A DNA stretch of 22,496 nt. Source: JAOACQ01 sp049968515. Its GTDB lineage: Bacteria > Spirochaetota > Brevinematia > Brevinematales > JAOACQ01. The number at the start of each line of letters is the position of its first letter. Positions within the stretch are counted from its first letter, which is position 1. The DNA is taken from the NCBI GenBank assembly GCA_049968515.1, contig JBMFQR010000029.1:1-22496 (forward strand). Reading direction: 5' to 3'. Under the pieces are notes generated by a model that was not told the origin of the DNA, ran no database searches, and saw only the letters and a list, made by a program, of their open reading frames with translations. The position numbers were made by a program, and so were the translations under genes. Below, piece by piece: positions 1 to 8,313 of the stretch.

Positions 1-131
1 TTAAAACTCCTTGAAATACAATAACTTAGTTTTGCACAATCCCCAATTTTTGCCCTAAATCTGTCAAAGTCGGGATAATGAGATGTTTTTTAAACAAAAT
101 CAAAAATTTTTAGGAAACAATTAAAAATTAG

Positions 132-160
132 TTGAGTTTTTTGCTTTTATAAATTAAAAT
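132..160 (+). promoter_or_regulatory. Putative sigma70-type promoter of the sugar ABC permease genes
   Basis: A TTGAGT -35-like box (132-137), a 17-nt spacer and a TAAAAT -10-like box (155-160) lie upstream of the first permease. The predicted start of transcription is near 167, inside a palindrome. The rest of 1-216 is AT-rich and I see no gene in it. A substrate-binding protein gene may lie further upstream, outside the window, in which case this promoter would be internal to a larger operon. Confidence 0.45.
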
Positions 161-162
161 AT

Positions 163-172
163 TTAACGTTAA
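163..172. promoter_or_regulatory. Palindromic TTAACGTTAA, possible LacI-family operator
   Basis: The perfect 10-bp palindrome TTAACGTTAA has a central CG and overlaps the predicted transcription start. LacI-family sugar repressors typically bind dyads with a central CG, so repression by a sugar-responsive LacI-type regulator is a reasonable inference. No regulator gene is present in the window. Confidence 0.35.
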
Positions 173-216
173 CTTTCTGTAATTCGTTTTTAACATTTCT
201 GTTTGGAGGGTTTGGT

Positions 217-1185
217 ATGGCTACAGTTGCTACAAAAAAGATGAAAAGGCCGGGGGGTGGATGGAGTGGATTTAAAAGGAAAGCATCACCTTATTTGTTT
301 ACTGCACCATTTTTTATTCTCTTTTTGATTTTCTCTACTTTTCCTATCTTTTATTCACTTTATTTGAGCTTTTTTGACTGGAACGGAATAAGGGAAATGA
401 GATGGGTTGGGTTTGCCAATTATTATACACTTCTGTTTCAGGATATAAAGTTTTGGCGTTCTATAGCTAATACAATAATAATGATGTGTCTGAGTGGAAT
501 TCCCCAACACGTGCTAGGTTTGTTTTTTGCTTATATTTTAAATCTTGGCCTTGTAAGAATGAAGGACTTTTTTAAGGGAGTATTGTTTGTACCTTATATT
601 ACTTCACCAGTCGCCATTACTATTCTTTTTGGTGTCTTATATGGGACAAGATATGGTATATTTAATTATGGTCTTAAATATTTTGAAAAAATTGGCATTA
701 TTCCAAATGTTCTTCCCATTCAGTTACCGGTAGAGTGGGTTAAGTTTCAGATGACATGGGTTTCGCTTTCTTTAATTAGTTTCTGGAAATGGATGGGGTG
801 GGAGGCTATAATCTATCTGGCGGGTTTACAGGCAATTCCGGAAAATCTATATGAAGCTGCAAGAATAGATGGTGCGAGCTGGGGACAGATATTTTTCAAA
901 ATCACATTACCTTTGCTTGGACCTGTCCTATATTTTGCCACATCAATGACATTGATCTTTGGTATGCAAAGCTTTGATGAATCAATGGTAATGATTGGAC
1001 CGGACGGTATGCCCGGAAATCTCTGGTTTGGTTTAACCACGGCTATATATATGTATATGTTTGCATTTAAATGGGGTAAGTTCGGAATGGCTTCTGCTGC
1101 CTCATATATATTGTGTCTAATTATTTTATTATTGTCTTTCATACATAGAGCTTTCTTCAGAGAAAGAGAAGAAAAGATCCAGTAA
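217..1185 (+). CDS. Sugar ABC transporter permease, MalF/UgpA type
   Basis: This is one of two integral-membrane subunits of a CUT1-type carbohydrate importer. The 322-aa protein has a basic N-terminus, a first membrane segment near residues 27-50, several further hydrophobic spans, and the EAA cytoplasmic loop (EAARIDGASWGQIFFKITLP, residues about 212-231) that docks on the ATPase. The length is normal for the family. The ATG follows a strong GGAGGG site. It is followed after 10 nt by the partner permease. Neither a substrate-binding protein nor an ATPase gene is visible; CUT1 systems often share a distant MsmK/UgpC-type ATPase. The exact sugar cannot be read from the sequence, though a GH43 glycosidase in the same window would fit an oligosaccharide. 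Confidence 0.93.
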   Translation: MATVATKKMKRPGGGWSGFKRKASPYLFTAPFFILFLIFSTFPIFYSLYLSFFDWNGIREMRWVGFANYYTLLFQDIKFWRSIANTIIMMCLSGIPQHVLGLFFAYILNLGLVRMKDFFKGVLFVPYITSPVAITILFGVLYGTRYGIFNYGLKYFEKIGIIPNVLPIQLPVEWVKFQMTWVSLSLISFWKWMGWEAIIYLAGLQAIPENLYEAARIDGASWGQIFFKITLPLLGPVLYFATSMTLIFGMQSFDESMVMIGPDGMPGNLWFGLTTAIYMYMFAFKWGKFGMASAASYILCLIILLLSFIHRAFFREREEKIQ

Positions 1186-1195
1186 GGAGGTTAAA

Positions 1196-2101
1196 ATGAC
1201 AGTTCAGACGAAAGTTGTAAAAGAAAAGGCTTTTGAAGAAAGACTTCACAGACAGGAGAATCCAATCAAAACCTATCTGAAGAAGGCTTTACTTTATCTT
1301 CCTCTGATTATATGGACATTTGTAGTTTTTTTTCCCTTCTGGTATATGCTTGTTCTCTCTACCAAGGGAAAGGCAGAGATTTTTAACTATCCTCCACCCC
1401 TTACAATGTCTAAGGATTTCTACAAGGGCTTTCTTGAAAACTACCATAATCTTTTAGCACAGCTTCCTTTCTGGAGAAATATGTGGAATAGTATATACAT
1501 TGCAGTAATGAGTACTCTGACATCAATGTTTTTTTGCTCTCTTGGAGGCTACGGTTTTGCAGTCTATGAATTTAAAGGCAAAAAGTTTATGTTTAACTTT
1601 ATGCTCTTCACAATGATGATCCCTGGGATAGTAGGTATCGTCCCTTATTTTGTTATGATGAACTTCCTCGGGTGGTTGAACAAGGCAAGGGCACTATATA
1701 TCCCCGGAATGGCAAATGCGTTTGGTATTTTCTTGATGAGGCAGTATATTAACTCTTCAGTTTCTCTTGATCTTATTGATGCTGCCAGGGTTGACGGTGC
1801 TTCCGAGTTTGGAATCTACTGGAGAATAGTGCTCCCCCTGATTTCTCCAATATTGGGTTCTTATGCAATTGTTACATTCCTCGGAAGCTGGAATAGCTAT
1901 ATGGGACCTCTTATTGTCTTAAGAACTATGGAAAGCTACACCGTTCCAGTAGCACTAAATGCATTAAAAGGCTTGCAGTCTGTAGATTATGGTGCTATAA
2001 TGGTGGGGAATGTTATCTCAGTATTTCCAATGCTTATTGTGTATGCAATTTTCTCCAAGATGATTATAAACAAGGTTACTGAAGGAGCTTTAAAGGCATA
2101 A
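1196..2101 (+). CDS. Sugar ABC transporter permease, MalG/UgpE type
   Basis: This is the second transmembrane subunit of the CUT1 sugar importer and forms a heterodimer with the preceding permease. The 301-aa protein has a hydrophilic N-terminal tail of about 30 residues and a first membrane helix near 32-52. Further spans follow, with the EAA-type loop as DAARVDGASEFGIYWRIVLP (residues about 196-215). The start has an AAGGAGG site and lies 10 nt after the previous stop, so the two genes are surely co-transcribed. A terminator follows directly, so this is the last gene of the transcript. Substrate unknown. Confidence 0.93.
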   Translation: MTVQTKVVKEKAFEERLHRQENPIKTYLKKALLYLPLIIWTFVVFFPFWYMLVLSTKGKAEIFNYPPPLTMSKDFYKGFLENYHNLLAQLPFWRNMWNSIYIAVMSTLTSMFFCSLGGYGFAVYEFKGKKFMFNFMLFTMMIPGIVGIVPYFVMMNFLGWLNKARALYIPGMANAFGIFLMRQYINSSVSLDLIDAARVDGASEFGIYWRIVLPLISPILGSYAIVTFLGSWNSYMGPLIVLRTMESYTVPVALNALKGLQSVDYGAIMVGNVISVFPMLIVYAIFSKMIINKVTEGALKA

Positions 2102-2114
2102 AAAAATAAAAAAA

Positions 2115-2144
2115 GGGGGTGTTTAAACACTCCCTTTTTTTTTT
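2115..2144. terminator. Bidirectional rho-independent terminator
   Basis: A 20-nt hairpin (2115-2134), GGGGGTGTTT paired with AAACACTCCC through one G-T pair, is followed by ten T residues. It is preceded by an A-rich tract that serves as the T tract on the minus strand. It lies between convergent genes, ending the permease transcript and probably also the long minus-strand operon. Confidence 0.9.
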
Positions 2145-2153
2145 AAAGTCCTG

Positions 2154-3470
2154 CTAATGTACAAATCTATTAGAATAGATATTCGAGATTATAGCGGCAG
2201 CACAAAGAAATGTTATAAGTGATGACCCCCCATAGCTAATAAAAGGCAATGGAAGACCGGTTGCAGGGGTAATGCCGAGAGTCATTCCAATGTTTACAAT
2301 GAAATGCGTAAAAAACATTGCAAGAATACCTGTAGCCACGAGCATTCCCTCCTTATCCTTTGCATTTCTTATAACCCTGAAAATATTATAGAAATATATA
2401 AAGAAAAGAAGAAGTATAAAAATTGAACCAAGAAAACCAAGTTCTTCACAGATTATAGAGAAGATAAAATCAGTGTTTTTTTCTGGAAGAAAACCTAAAA
2501 CATTCTGTGAACCCCTGAAAAGGCCCTTTCCAAAGATCCCACCCGAGCCTATTGCTATTTCTGACTGGATGATATTATAGCCAGCTCCCTTTTTGTCAAA
2601 TTCTGGGTTAATCATCACAAGTATTCTCTTCCATTGATAGGATTTCAAAACCTTTATAGCCGCAGCAGAAAATATAAAAGATGTAGCAATAACTAATGTA
2701 AAAGGAAGAATCTTTTTTATAATTTTTGTAGGGGTAAAGAAATCTATAAAAAGTGTAATAAAAGAATAAAGGAAAAGCGAGAGAGAAATTAAAAAGAAGA
2801 AATTAAAACTAAGTAAAATATCAAGTATCTGAATATTATTACCGCCGGTTTCAAGATAATATTTATAAAATCCAATAAAAGACAAAAGTCCGCCGGTCAG
2901 TAATATGATGAATGAAATATATTTTATGTACTTTGTGTCCGGCATACCTATGTAAATCATAGAAAGGAAAATAGTAACATAAACGATTGATGTCCCAAGA
3001 TCAGGTTGTATAAGCACAAGAAAAAGAGGAATAATAAGCAATCCCAGAGAAATCAAAAAAACTTTATTCTTCTGCTCAATAATATTTGCCCTTGAAAGAT
3101 ATTTTGCAAAAAAAAGTATGTAAAAAATCTTCATTATTTCTGATGGTTGAATACCAAGCCCTGCTAAACCAAGCCAGCTTCTTGATCCTCTTACTGTCTT
3201 TCCGAAAATAAGTGTTATTAAGAGAAGAATCACACCTCCTATGTAAAGATATTCTGAAATTTCAACGAGCCTGTAATAATCTATTCCTAAAATAACCAGC
3301 CCAACACCGAGACCAATAAAGAACCATATAATCTGACGAATATAAAGGTTTGAATTTGTTCCATCAGGATTAATGCCCGTACTGAAAACAAAAACAAGAC
3401 CAATAATAGATAAAATGAGAGGTGCAAGTATAAAAATACTTTCAGTAGACTTAAATAAATCCTTAAACAT
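2154..3470 (-). CDS. rodA: RodA, SEDS-family peptidoglycan glycosyltransferase
   Basis: This membrane enzyme polymerises lipid II glycan strands during cell elongation, paired with PBP2. The 438-aa protein has about ten membrane helices. It carries SEDS signatures: RGSRSWLGLAGLGIQPSEIMKI around residues 94-115, the QPDLGTS motif near 155-161, and a C-terminal block, GLPLPFISYGGSSL, near residues 403-416. RodA rather than FtsW is chosen because the gene follows the PBP2 gene by 16 nt. Start is supported by GGAAGG upstream. At 438 aa it is longer than many RodA proteins (about 370 aa), apparently from an expanded segment near residues 180-260. Last gene of the minus-strand operon. Confidence 0.93.
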   Translation of the reverse strand: MFKDLFKSTESIFILAPLILSIIGLVFVFSTGINPDGTNSNLYIRQIIWFFIGLGVGLVILGIDYYRLVEISEYLYIGGVILLLITLIFGKTVRGSRSWLGLAGLGIQPSEIMKIFYILFFAKYLSRANIIEQKNKVFLISLGLLIIPLFLVLIQPDLGTSIVYVTIFLSMIYIGMPDTKYIKYISFIILLTGGLLSFIGFYKYYLETGGNNIQILDILLSFNFFFLISLSLFLYSFITLFIDFFTPTKIIKKILPFTLVIATSFIFSAAAIKVLKSYQWKRILVMINPEFDKKGAGYNIIQSEIAIGSGGIFGKGLFRGSQNVLGFLPEKNTDFIFSIICEELGFLGSIFILLLFFIYFYNIFRVIRNAKDKEGMLVATGILAMFFTHFIVNIGMTLGITPATGLPLPFISYGGSSLITFLCAAAIISNIYSNRFVH

Positions 3471-3486
3471 AGACTACCTTCCAGTT

Positions 3487-5280
3487 TTAATTTCTTTCCT
3501 TCTGGTTAAAGTAAAAGTCAATTATTTTCACCGCCACCGGAGCAGCCACTCCTGAACCACCGCCTCCATGCTCGACAACCACTGTAACAGCAATTACATC
3601 ATTAATATTTGTAGCATTATAAGGAGCATAAGCTGTAAATAATGCATGGGTTTCCTTCCCTTTACCAGCCTCTCCTGTTCCTGTCTTTCCAGCTATTGGA
3701 ATTCTTATGGCATTTTTTATCCATTTTGCAGTGCCATAAGTTGTAACTCCATACATTCCCTTCTTTATTAATTCCATCTTTTCTTTCGAAATATCAATCC
3801 TTCTCAAAACCTCTGGATTCTTCTGCCAGATTCTACTCTCATTCTCATAAGAAAGCATCTCTTTAAGCAGGAAGGGCTTTAAGATAAGACCATCATTGGC
3901 AATTGCCATAGTCATAACATTAAGTCCGATGGGCGTAATAAGCAAATCTCCCTGTCCGATGGCTATATTTGCAGTATCTCCATTCTGCCAGGGTCTGTTG
4001 TATTTTTTCTTGAACCATTCCATATCAGGGATTGAGCCCTTGAGTTCTCCAACAAGATCAATCCCTGTTTCTCTGTTTATTCCCCACTCTTGCGCATAAT
4101 GAAGTATAATATCCCGTCCGAGAGATAAACCAGCGGAATAAAAATATACATCGCAGGAATTTGCAATTCCACTTACGAGATTCTGACCTCCGTGTACTGA
4201 CCAGCATTTGAAAATTCTATTTCCAATCTTCATATATCCCGGACAGTAGATTATCTTATCCGGATTAATCTCTGAATGCAAAAGAGCTGTTGACGTAACA
4301 ATCTTGAAGATAGAACTCGGTGGATATGTACCCTGAATTGCTCTATTCAAAAAGGGCTTTTCTGCATGGGACATTAATAGAAAGAAGCTTTCTTCTTCAA
4401 TATACTTTGAGGTAAAGATATTTGGGTCAAATGAAGGAGAACTTACAAGTGCAAGTATTTCGCCAGTTGCTGGCTTTGAGACAATTATTGCCCCGACTCT
4501 GCTGGCAATAAGAGAATGAGCAAACTCCTGAAGCTTTGAATCTATGCTCAACACAAGAGAGTTACCCGGAATAGGTTCTTTTTTTATTTCCTCCTCTTTA
4601 ACCTTTCCAGTGGCGTCAACTATCCTTTCCTTGATGCCTTCCGTACCCCTTATAATTTCATCGTAATAGCCCTCAATCCCCATCTTTCCAATTATACTAC
4701 CAGGGTGATATTCCGGATTCGACTTTAGCTTTTTTAATTCCGACTTACTTATGATACCAGTATAACCGATAAGGTGTGCAGCCCTTTCTCCTAAGGGATA
4801 AACCCTCGTGGGCATATTCTCCCAGTAAACCCCCTTTAGATTTTCCGTAAATTCACTTAACTTCACAAGGGTAGAAGAATCAATATCATATTTAAGAATA
4901 ACAGGAGTATATCTATCAATAGCCTGCTGGGTTATGGCAGTCTGTATTTCCTCATAACTTACATTAATTAATCTCATCAGATTTGAAAAAACAATCCTCT
5001 GCTCAAGTATCTTTTCTGGAAGATGAGCAGGAACTAGATAAACTGCAATAGATTTTTTATTATAAGCAAGGGTGTTTTTTCTTGTCCTGTCATAGATTAT
5101 ACTCCTGTTTGCCTGAATCTTTATTATCTGTGTCTGGTTGGCAATGGCTTTTTTGTAGAGCTCTGCACTCTTAATAAACTGCAAATAAAGAAGCCTTAAA
5201 AACACAAACAGGGAAATTGAAAAGACAAAAATCTCAAGATAAAGTATTTTTCTTTTCGTTTTGAAAGAAAGCTCCTGCAT
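3487..5280 (-). CDS. mrdA: Penicillin-binding protein 2, peptidoglycan D,D-transpeptidase
   Basis: This elongation-specific class B PBP cross-links peptidoglycan and partners with RodA. The 597-aa protein has a short cytoplasmic N-terminus and one membrane anchor (residues about 12-34). A PBP dimerisation domain comes next. The transpeptidase domain has the SxxK nucleophile motif SSIFK near residue 321, an SCD motif (SxN position) near 373 and KTGTGE near 533. The length is typical. SD AGAGG lies upstream of the ATG, 14 nt after the priA stop. No mreB/C/D genes accompany the pair here, unlike the common mre-mrd cluster. Confidence 0.94.
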   Translation of the reverse strand: MQELSFKTKRKILYLEIFVFSISLFVFLRLLYLQFIKSAELYKKAIANQTQIIKIQANRSIIYDRTRKNTLAYNKKSIAVYLVPAHLPEKILEQRIVFSNLMRLINVSYEEIQTAITQQAIDRYTPVILKYDIDSSTLVKLSEFTENLKGVYWENMPTRVYPLGERAAHLIGYTGIISKSELKKLKSNPEYHPGSIIGKMGIEGYYDEIIRGTEGIKERIVDATGKVKEEEIKKEPIPGNSLVLSIDSKLQEFAHSLIASRVGAIIVSKPATGEILALVSSPSFDPNIFTSKYIEEESFFLLMSHAEKPFLNRAIQGTYPPSSIFKIVTSTALLHSEINPDKIIYCPGYMKIGNRIFKCWSVHGGQNLVSGIANSCDVYFYSAGLSLGRDIILHYAQEWGINRETGIDLVGELKGSIPDMEWFKKKYNRPWQNGDTANIAIGQGDLLITPIGLNVMTMAIANDGLILKPFLLKEMLSYENESRIWQKNPEVLRRIDISKEKMELIKKGMYGVTTYGTAKWIKNAIRIPIAGKTGTGEAGKGKETHALFTAYAPYNATNINDVIAVTVVVEHGGGGSGVAAPVAVKIIDFYFNQKERN

Positions 5281-5294
5281 CAGAAAACCTCTTC

Positions 5295-7271
5295 TTAAAT
5301 AAGCGACAAAGGCTCTATATCTACCTCAAGATAGAGAAGGTTCTTATAATCTGAATCATTAAAGAAATTAACTATTTTTTCTATAATTTCTTTGATATTT
5401 TTCAGATTGTTTGATTTTATAATTATATGATATCTATACTTATTTTTCAACTTTTCCAGAGGACAGCTTACAGGACCCAAAATCTCGGAGTCAAAATCAG
5501 AAGACCCTCTCTTTAAAAAAAATCTCAATTCCTCACAGAAAGCCTCAACCTTTTCTTTCTTTTCCCCTCTTATTACAACTCTACCAATTTTTACAAATGG
5601 AGGATAATTAAAGTCCTTCCTCCTTTTTAATTCTTTAAGAAAAAAACCTCTATAATCCTGTTTTGCTGCAAAGGTTATTGCATAATGGTCTGGGGAAAAG
5701 GTTTCTATCAAAGCCTTACCCGGAATATCCTTTCTGCCTGCCCGTCCTATAACCTGCGTAAGCACTGAAAATGTCCGTTCTGAAGCTCTAAAATCTGGAA
5801 TGTTAAGCATAATGTCGGGCATTATCACACCAACAAGCTCAATACCAGCAATATCATGACCCTTTGCGATCATCTGTGTCCCGATAACTATGTCAACCTC
5901 ATGGTTTTTTATCTTTCTCAGTATCTCAAAATAGCTATTTTTTCTTCTTGTTGTGTCAAGATCCATTCTTTCAACCCTGCAGTTTACAAAGAGATTCTTT
6001 ATTGTTTCTTCAAGCCTTTCTGTACCGCTACCAACCTCTTTAAGCTCTATCCCTCCACAGGAGGGGCACTTTAAAGGAACATCCTGCCTATCACCGCAGT
6101 GGTGACAGATAAGCTTCTTTTCTGACTTATGAAATGTCAGTGCTACATTACAATGAGAACATTCAAAAACAAAGCCGCATTTTTCACATATAAGTACAGG
6201 TGCGAACCCTCTCCTATTTAGAAAGAGTAAAACCTGTCTATTCTTCTGAAGTGTGAAAAGCATACTTTCCATAAGCTTTGAGGATATTAAACCCTCTTTT
6301 TTACCACTCACTTCTTTTAAATCTATTATTTCTACAGAAGGTAATTTTACAGAATATCTATTCTTGAGTTCCAGAAGGACATATTTCTTTCTTAGTGCAT
6401 TATAAAATGTCTCCACCATTGGTGTGGCAGAACCAAGAACAACTACAGCATTTTCTTTCAGACTTCTGTATCTGGCTATGTCTCTTGCATGATACCTCGG
6501 TGAATTTGAAGACTTGTAAGATGTATCATGTTCCTCATCGATTATTATAAGACCCAACTTATTGACTGGCAAGAAGACAGCTGATCTCGGACCTATGACA
6601 ATTTTTGCCTCACCATTAAATACCCTCATCCATTCAAAGAATCTTTCTTTCTTACTCATCTTTGAATGATATAAAGCTACCTTTTCACCAAAGCATTCAT
6701 AAAACCTCTCGAGATTCTGTGGGGTAAGAGAGATTTCAGGTACAAGAAGAATAGCAGACTTTCCGAGACTTAGAGTTGTCTTTACAAGGTATTTGTAAAT
6801 CTCTGTTTTACCTGAACCTGTCACCCCATAAAGCAGGAATGTGTCTGTTTTGCTTTTTTTGATTGAATCTTCTATCGTTTTAAATGTGTAAAATTGTTCA
6901 TCTGTAAGTTTTTTAAAGCTCTCATTAATTCCACTAAACTGATGTATGAATCTTTTTTGCTTTTTTTCTGTTGGAAGGAATGAAAAGAGTGCTTCTCCAA
7001 ACGAACAAAAATACATTGAACTCATCCAGTTTGCAAGTTCAATAAGTTCTTTTGTAACAATTGGCTTATCATCAATGATTTCAGTGATTGGTTTTAATTC
7101 AAAGTCAAATTGCTCTTTTTCATCAAAGACCCTGAGTATAAAGCCGACCATCTCTCTATTTGAAAAATCCAGTACCACCCTTAAAAATTGATGAGCTTCG
7201 AGACCATCGGGAACTTTATAGTAAAAGGTCTTATTTATTGGCAGGTTCAAAAGTACTTCTGCAATCCTCAT
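5295..7271 (-). CDS. priA: Primosomal replication restart helicase PriA
   Basis: PriA recognises stalled or repaired forks and reloads the replisome as a 3'-5' DNA helicase. The 658-aa protein has an N-terminal DNA-binding domain of about 105 residues and a Walker A motif GVTGSGKT near residue 150. A DEEH Walker B (IIIDEEHDTSYK) lies near 245, the zinc-binding region with eight cysteines (CEKC...CSHC, then CHHC...CPSC) around 365-415, and helicase motifs GTQMIAKGHD and QVIGRAGR follow. It is somewhat shorter than E. coli PriA but complete. The start lies 17 nt after queD; its SD is weak, with GAGG placed rather far upstream. Confidence 0.95.
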   Translation of the reverse strand: MRIAEVLLNLPINKTFYYKVPDGLEAHQFLRVVLDFSNREMVGFILRVFDEKEQFDFELKPITEIIDDKPIVTKELIELANWMSSMYFCSFGEALFSFLPTEKKQKRFIHQFSGINESFKKLTDEQFYTFKTIEDSIKKSKTDTFLLYGVTGSGKTEIYKYLVKTTLSLGKSAILLVPEISLTPQNLERFYECFGEKVALYHSKMSKKERFFEWMRVFNGEAKIVIGPRSAVFLPVNKLGLIIIDEEHDTSYKSSNSPRYHARDIARYRSLKENAVVVLGSATPMVETFYNALRKKYVLLELKNRYSVKLPSVEIIDLKEVSGKKEGLISSKLMESMLFTLQKNRQVLLFLNRRGFAPVLICEKCGFVFECSHCNVALTFHKSEKKLICHHCGDRQDVPLKCPSCGGIELKEVGSGTERLEETIKNLFVNCRVERMDLDTTRRKNSYFEILRKIKNHEVDIVIGTQMIAKGHDIAGIELVGVIMPDIMLNIPDFRASERTFSVLTQVIGRAGRKDIPGKALIETFSPDHYAITFAAKQDYRGFFLKELKRRKDFNYPPFVKIGRVVIRGEKKEKVEAFCEELRFFLKRGSSDFDSEILGPVSCPLEKLKNKYRYHIIIKSNNLKNIKEIIEKIVNFFNDSDYKNLLYLEVDIEPLSLI

Positions 7272-7288
7272 AAATTTATTTTCAAACC

Positions 7289-7648
7289 TCAGAGTCTTAT
7301 AACAACTGAGCTACTCTCTGTTTCCCAGAGGACAATTTCATACAAGCTGTAATTCTCACCTTCGAGCCCATTTTTTAGCTCATTCCATATCCAGAGTGCA
7401 ATATTTTCTGCTGTTGGCTGGGGAACAATCTCATTTAAAAATCTGTGATCAAGCTTTTCTATTATCTTCTCATCCACTATTCTCTTAAAAACTATAAAGT
7501 CTATTATCATGCCATCATCCCTTATCTCTCCAATTAAGGTAATCTTGAGTTTGTAAGTATGTCCATGCAGGTTCTCACATTTGCCATTGTAATTTATGAG
7601 CTGATGTGCCGCATCAAAACTAAACTCTTTTGATATAAACTTTTGCAT
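7289..7648 (-). CDS. queD: 6-carboxy-5,6,7,8-tetrahydropterin synthase
   Basis: It converts 7,8-dihydroneopterin triphosphate to 6-carboxytetrahydropterin in queuosine (preQ0) synthesis. The 119-aa protein matches family size. It has the zinc histidines in AAHQL and HGH, the catalytic cysteine in the C-x3-HGH arrangement (CENLHGHTY) that distinguishes QueD from PTPS, the DHRFLN motif, and a late glutamate in WETESS. SD AGGAGG is well placed and overlaps the end of nth. No queC, queE or queF gene is seen here, so the pathway partners must be elsewhere. Its place between DNA repair and replication genes is not functionally informative. Confidence 0.92.
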   Translation of the reverse strand: MQKFISKEFSFDAAHQLINYNGKCENLHGHTYKLKITLIGEIRDDGMIIDFIVFKRIVDEKIIEKLDHRFLNEIVPQPTAENIALWIWNELKNGLEGENYSLYEIVLWETESSSVVIRL

Positions 7649-7656
7649 TAGACCTC

Positions 7657-8313
7657 CTACCTGCTTATTTTGACATTCATCTTTGGACAGAAAGCCTCAA
7701 CAGGACACTTTGAGCAAAAAGGGGATACAGGATGGCATATCTTCTGTCCGAAGGCTACCATTATCCTGTTATACTCCTTCCACCATCTCTTATCTATAAC
7801 CTTTCTTAACTCAGATTCGGTTTCTGACGGCTTTTTAGTAGTCACAAACCCGAGTCTGTTTGATATTCTGTGAACATGTGTATCAACTGCAATGGTCTTC
7901 TGACCAAAGCATCTGTTCAATACTATATTCGCTGTCTTCCTTCCTACCCCGGGCAAGCTGATAAGCTCTTCCATTGTTGCAGGAATTCTATTATTATATT
8001 TTTCCTTTAAAATTTTTGCAATCTCTAAAATCCTTTTTGCTTTTGTTCTGTAAAAGCCCACCGGATAAATCATTACTGCAAGCTTGTCGGAATTTCTAAT
8101 CACATCATCTGGAGTCTTTATCAGTCTAAAAAGTCTTTTGCTTACCCTCGATGTGGTTTCATCTTTTGTTCTCGAACTCAACACGGTAGATATGAGTACT
8201 TGAAAATCGTTCTCACCGGAATTTTTTATGAATTCCTCCACAGGTGATTCCCACTTTTCGCTTTCTTCCTTAAGAATGCATAAAATTTTGTCAATTTCTT
8301 TTTTCTCCCTCAT
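7657..8313 (-). CDS. nth: Endonuclease III, DNA glycosylase/AP lyase
   Basis: This base-excision repair enzyme removes oxidised pyrimidines and nicks abasic sites. The 218-aa protein has the helix-hairpin-helix LPGVGRKTAN containing the catalytic lysine, the catalytic aspartate in VDTHVHRISNR, and the C-terminal [4Fe-4S] cluster ligands in the classic C-x6-C-x2-C-x5-C spacing (CHPVSPFC, CSKC, CPVEAFC). The ATG overlaps the stop of the upstream radical SAM gene by 4 nt (ATGA), which implies translational coupling. Confidence 0.95.
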   Translation of the reverse strand: MREKKEIDKILCILKEESEKWESPVEEFIKNSGENDFQVLISTVLSSRTKDETTSRVSKRLFRLIKTPDDVIRNSDKLAVMIYPVGFYRTKAKRILEIAKILKEKYNNRIPATMEELISLPGVGRKTANIVLNRCFGQKTIAVDTHVHRISNRLGFVTTKKPSETESELRKVIDKRWWKEYNRIMVAFGQKICHPVSPFCSKCPVEAFCPKMNVKISR

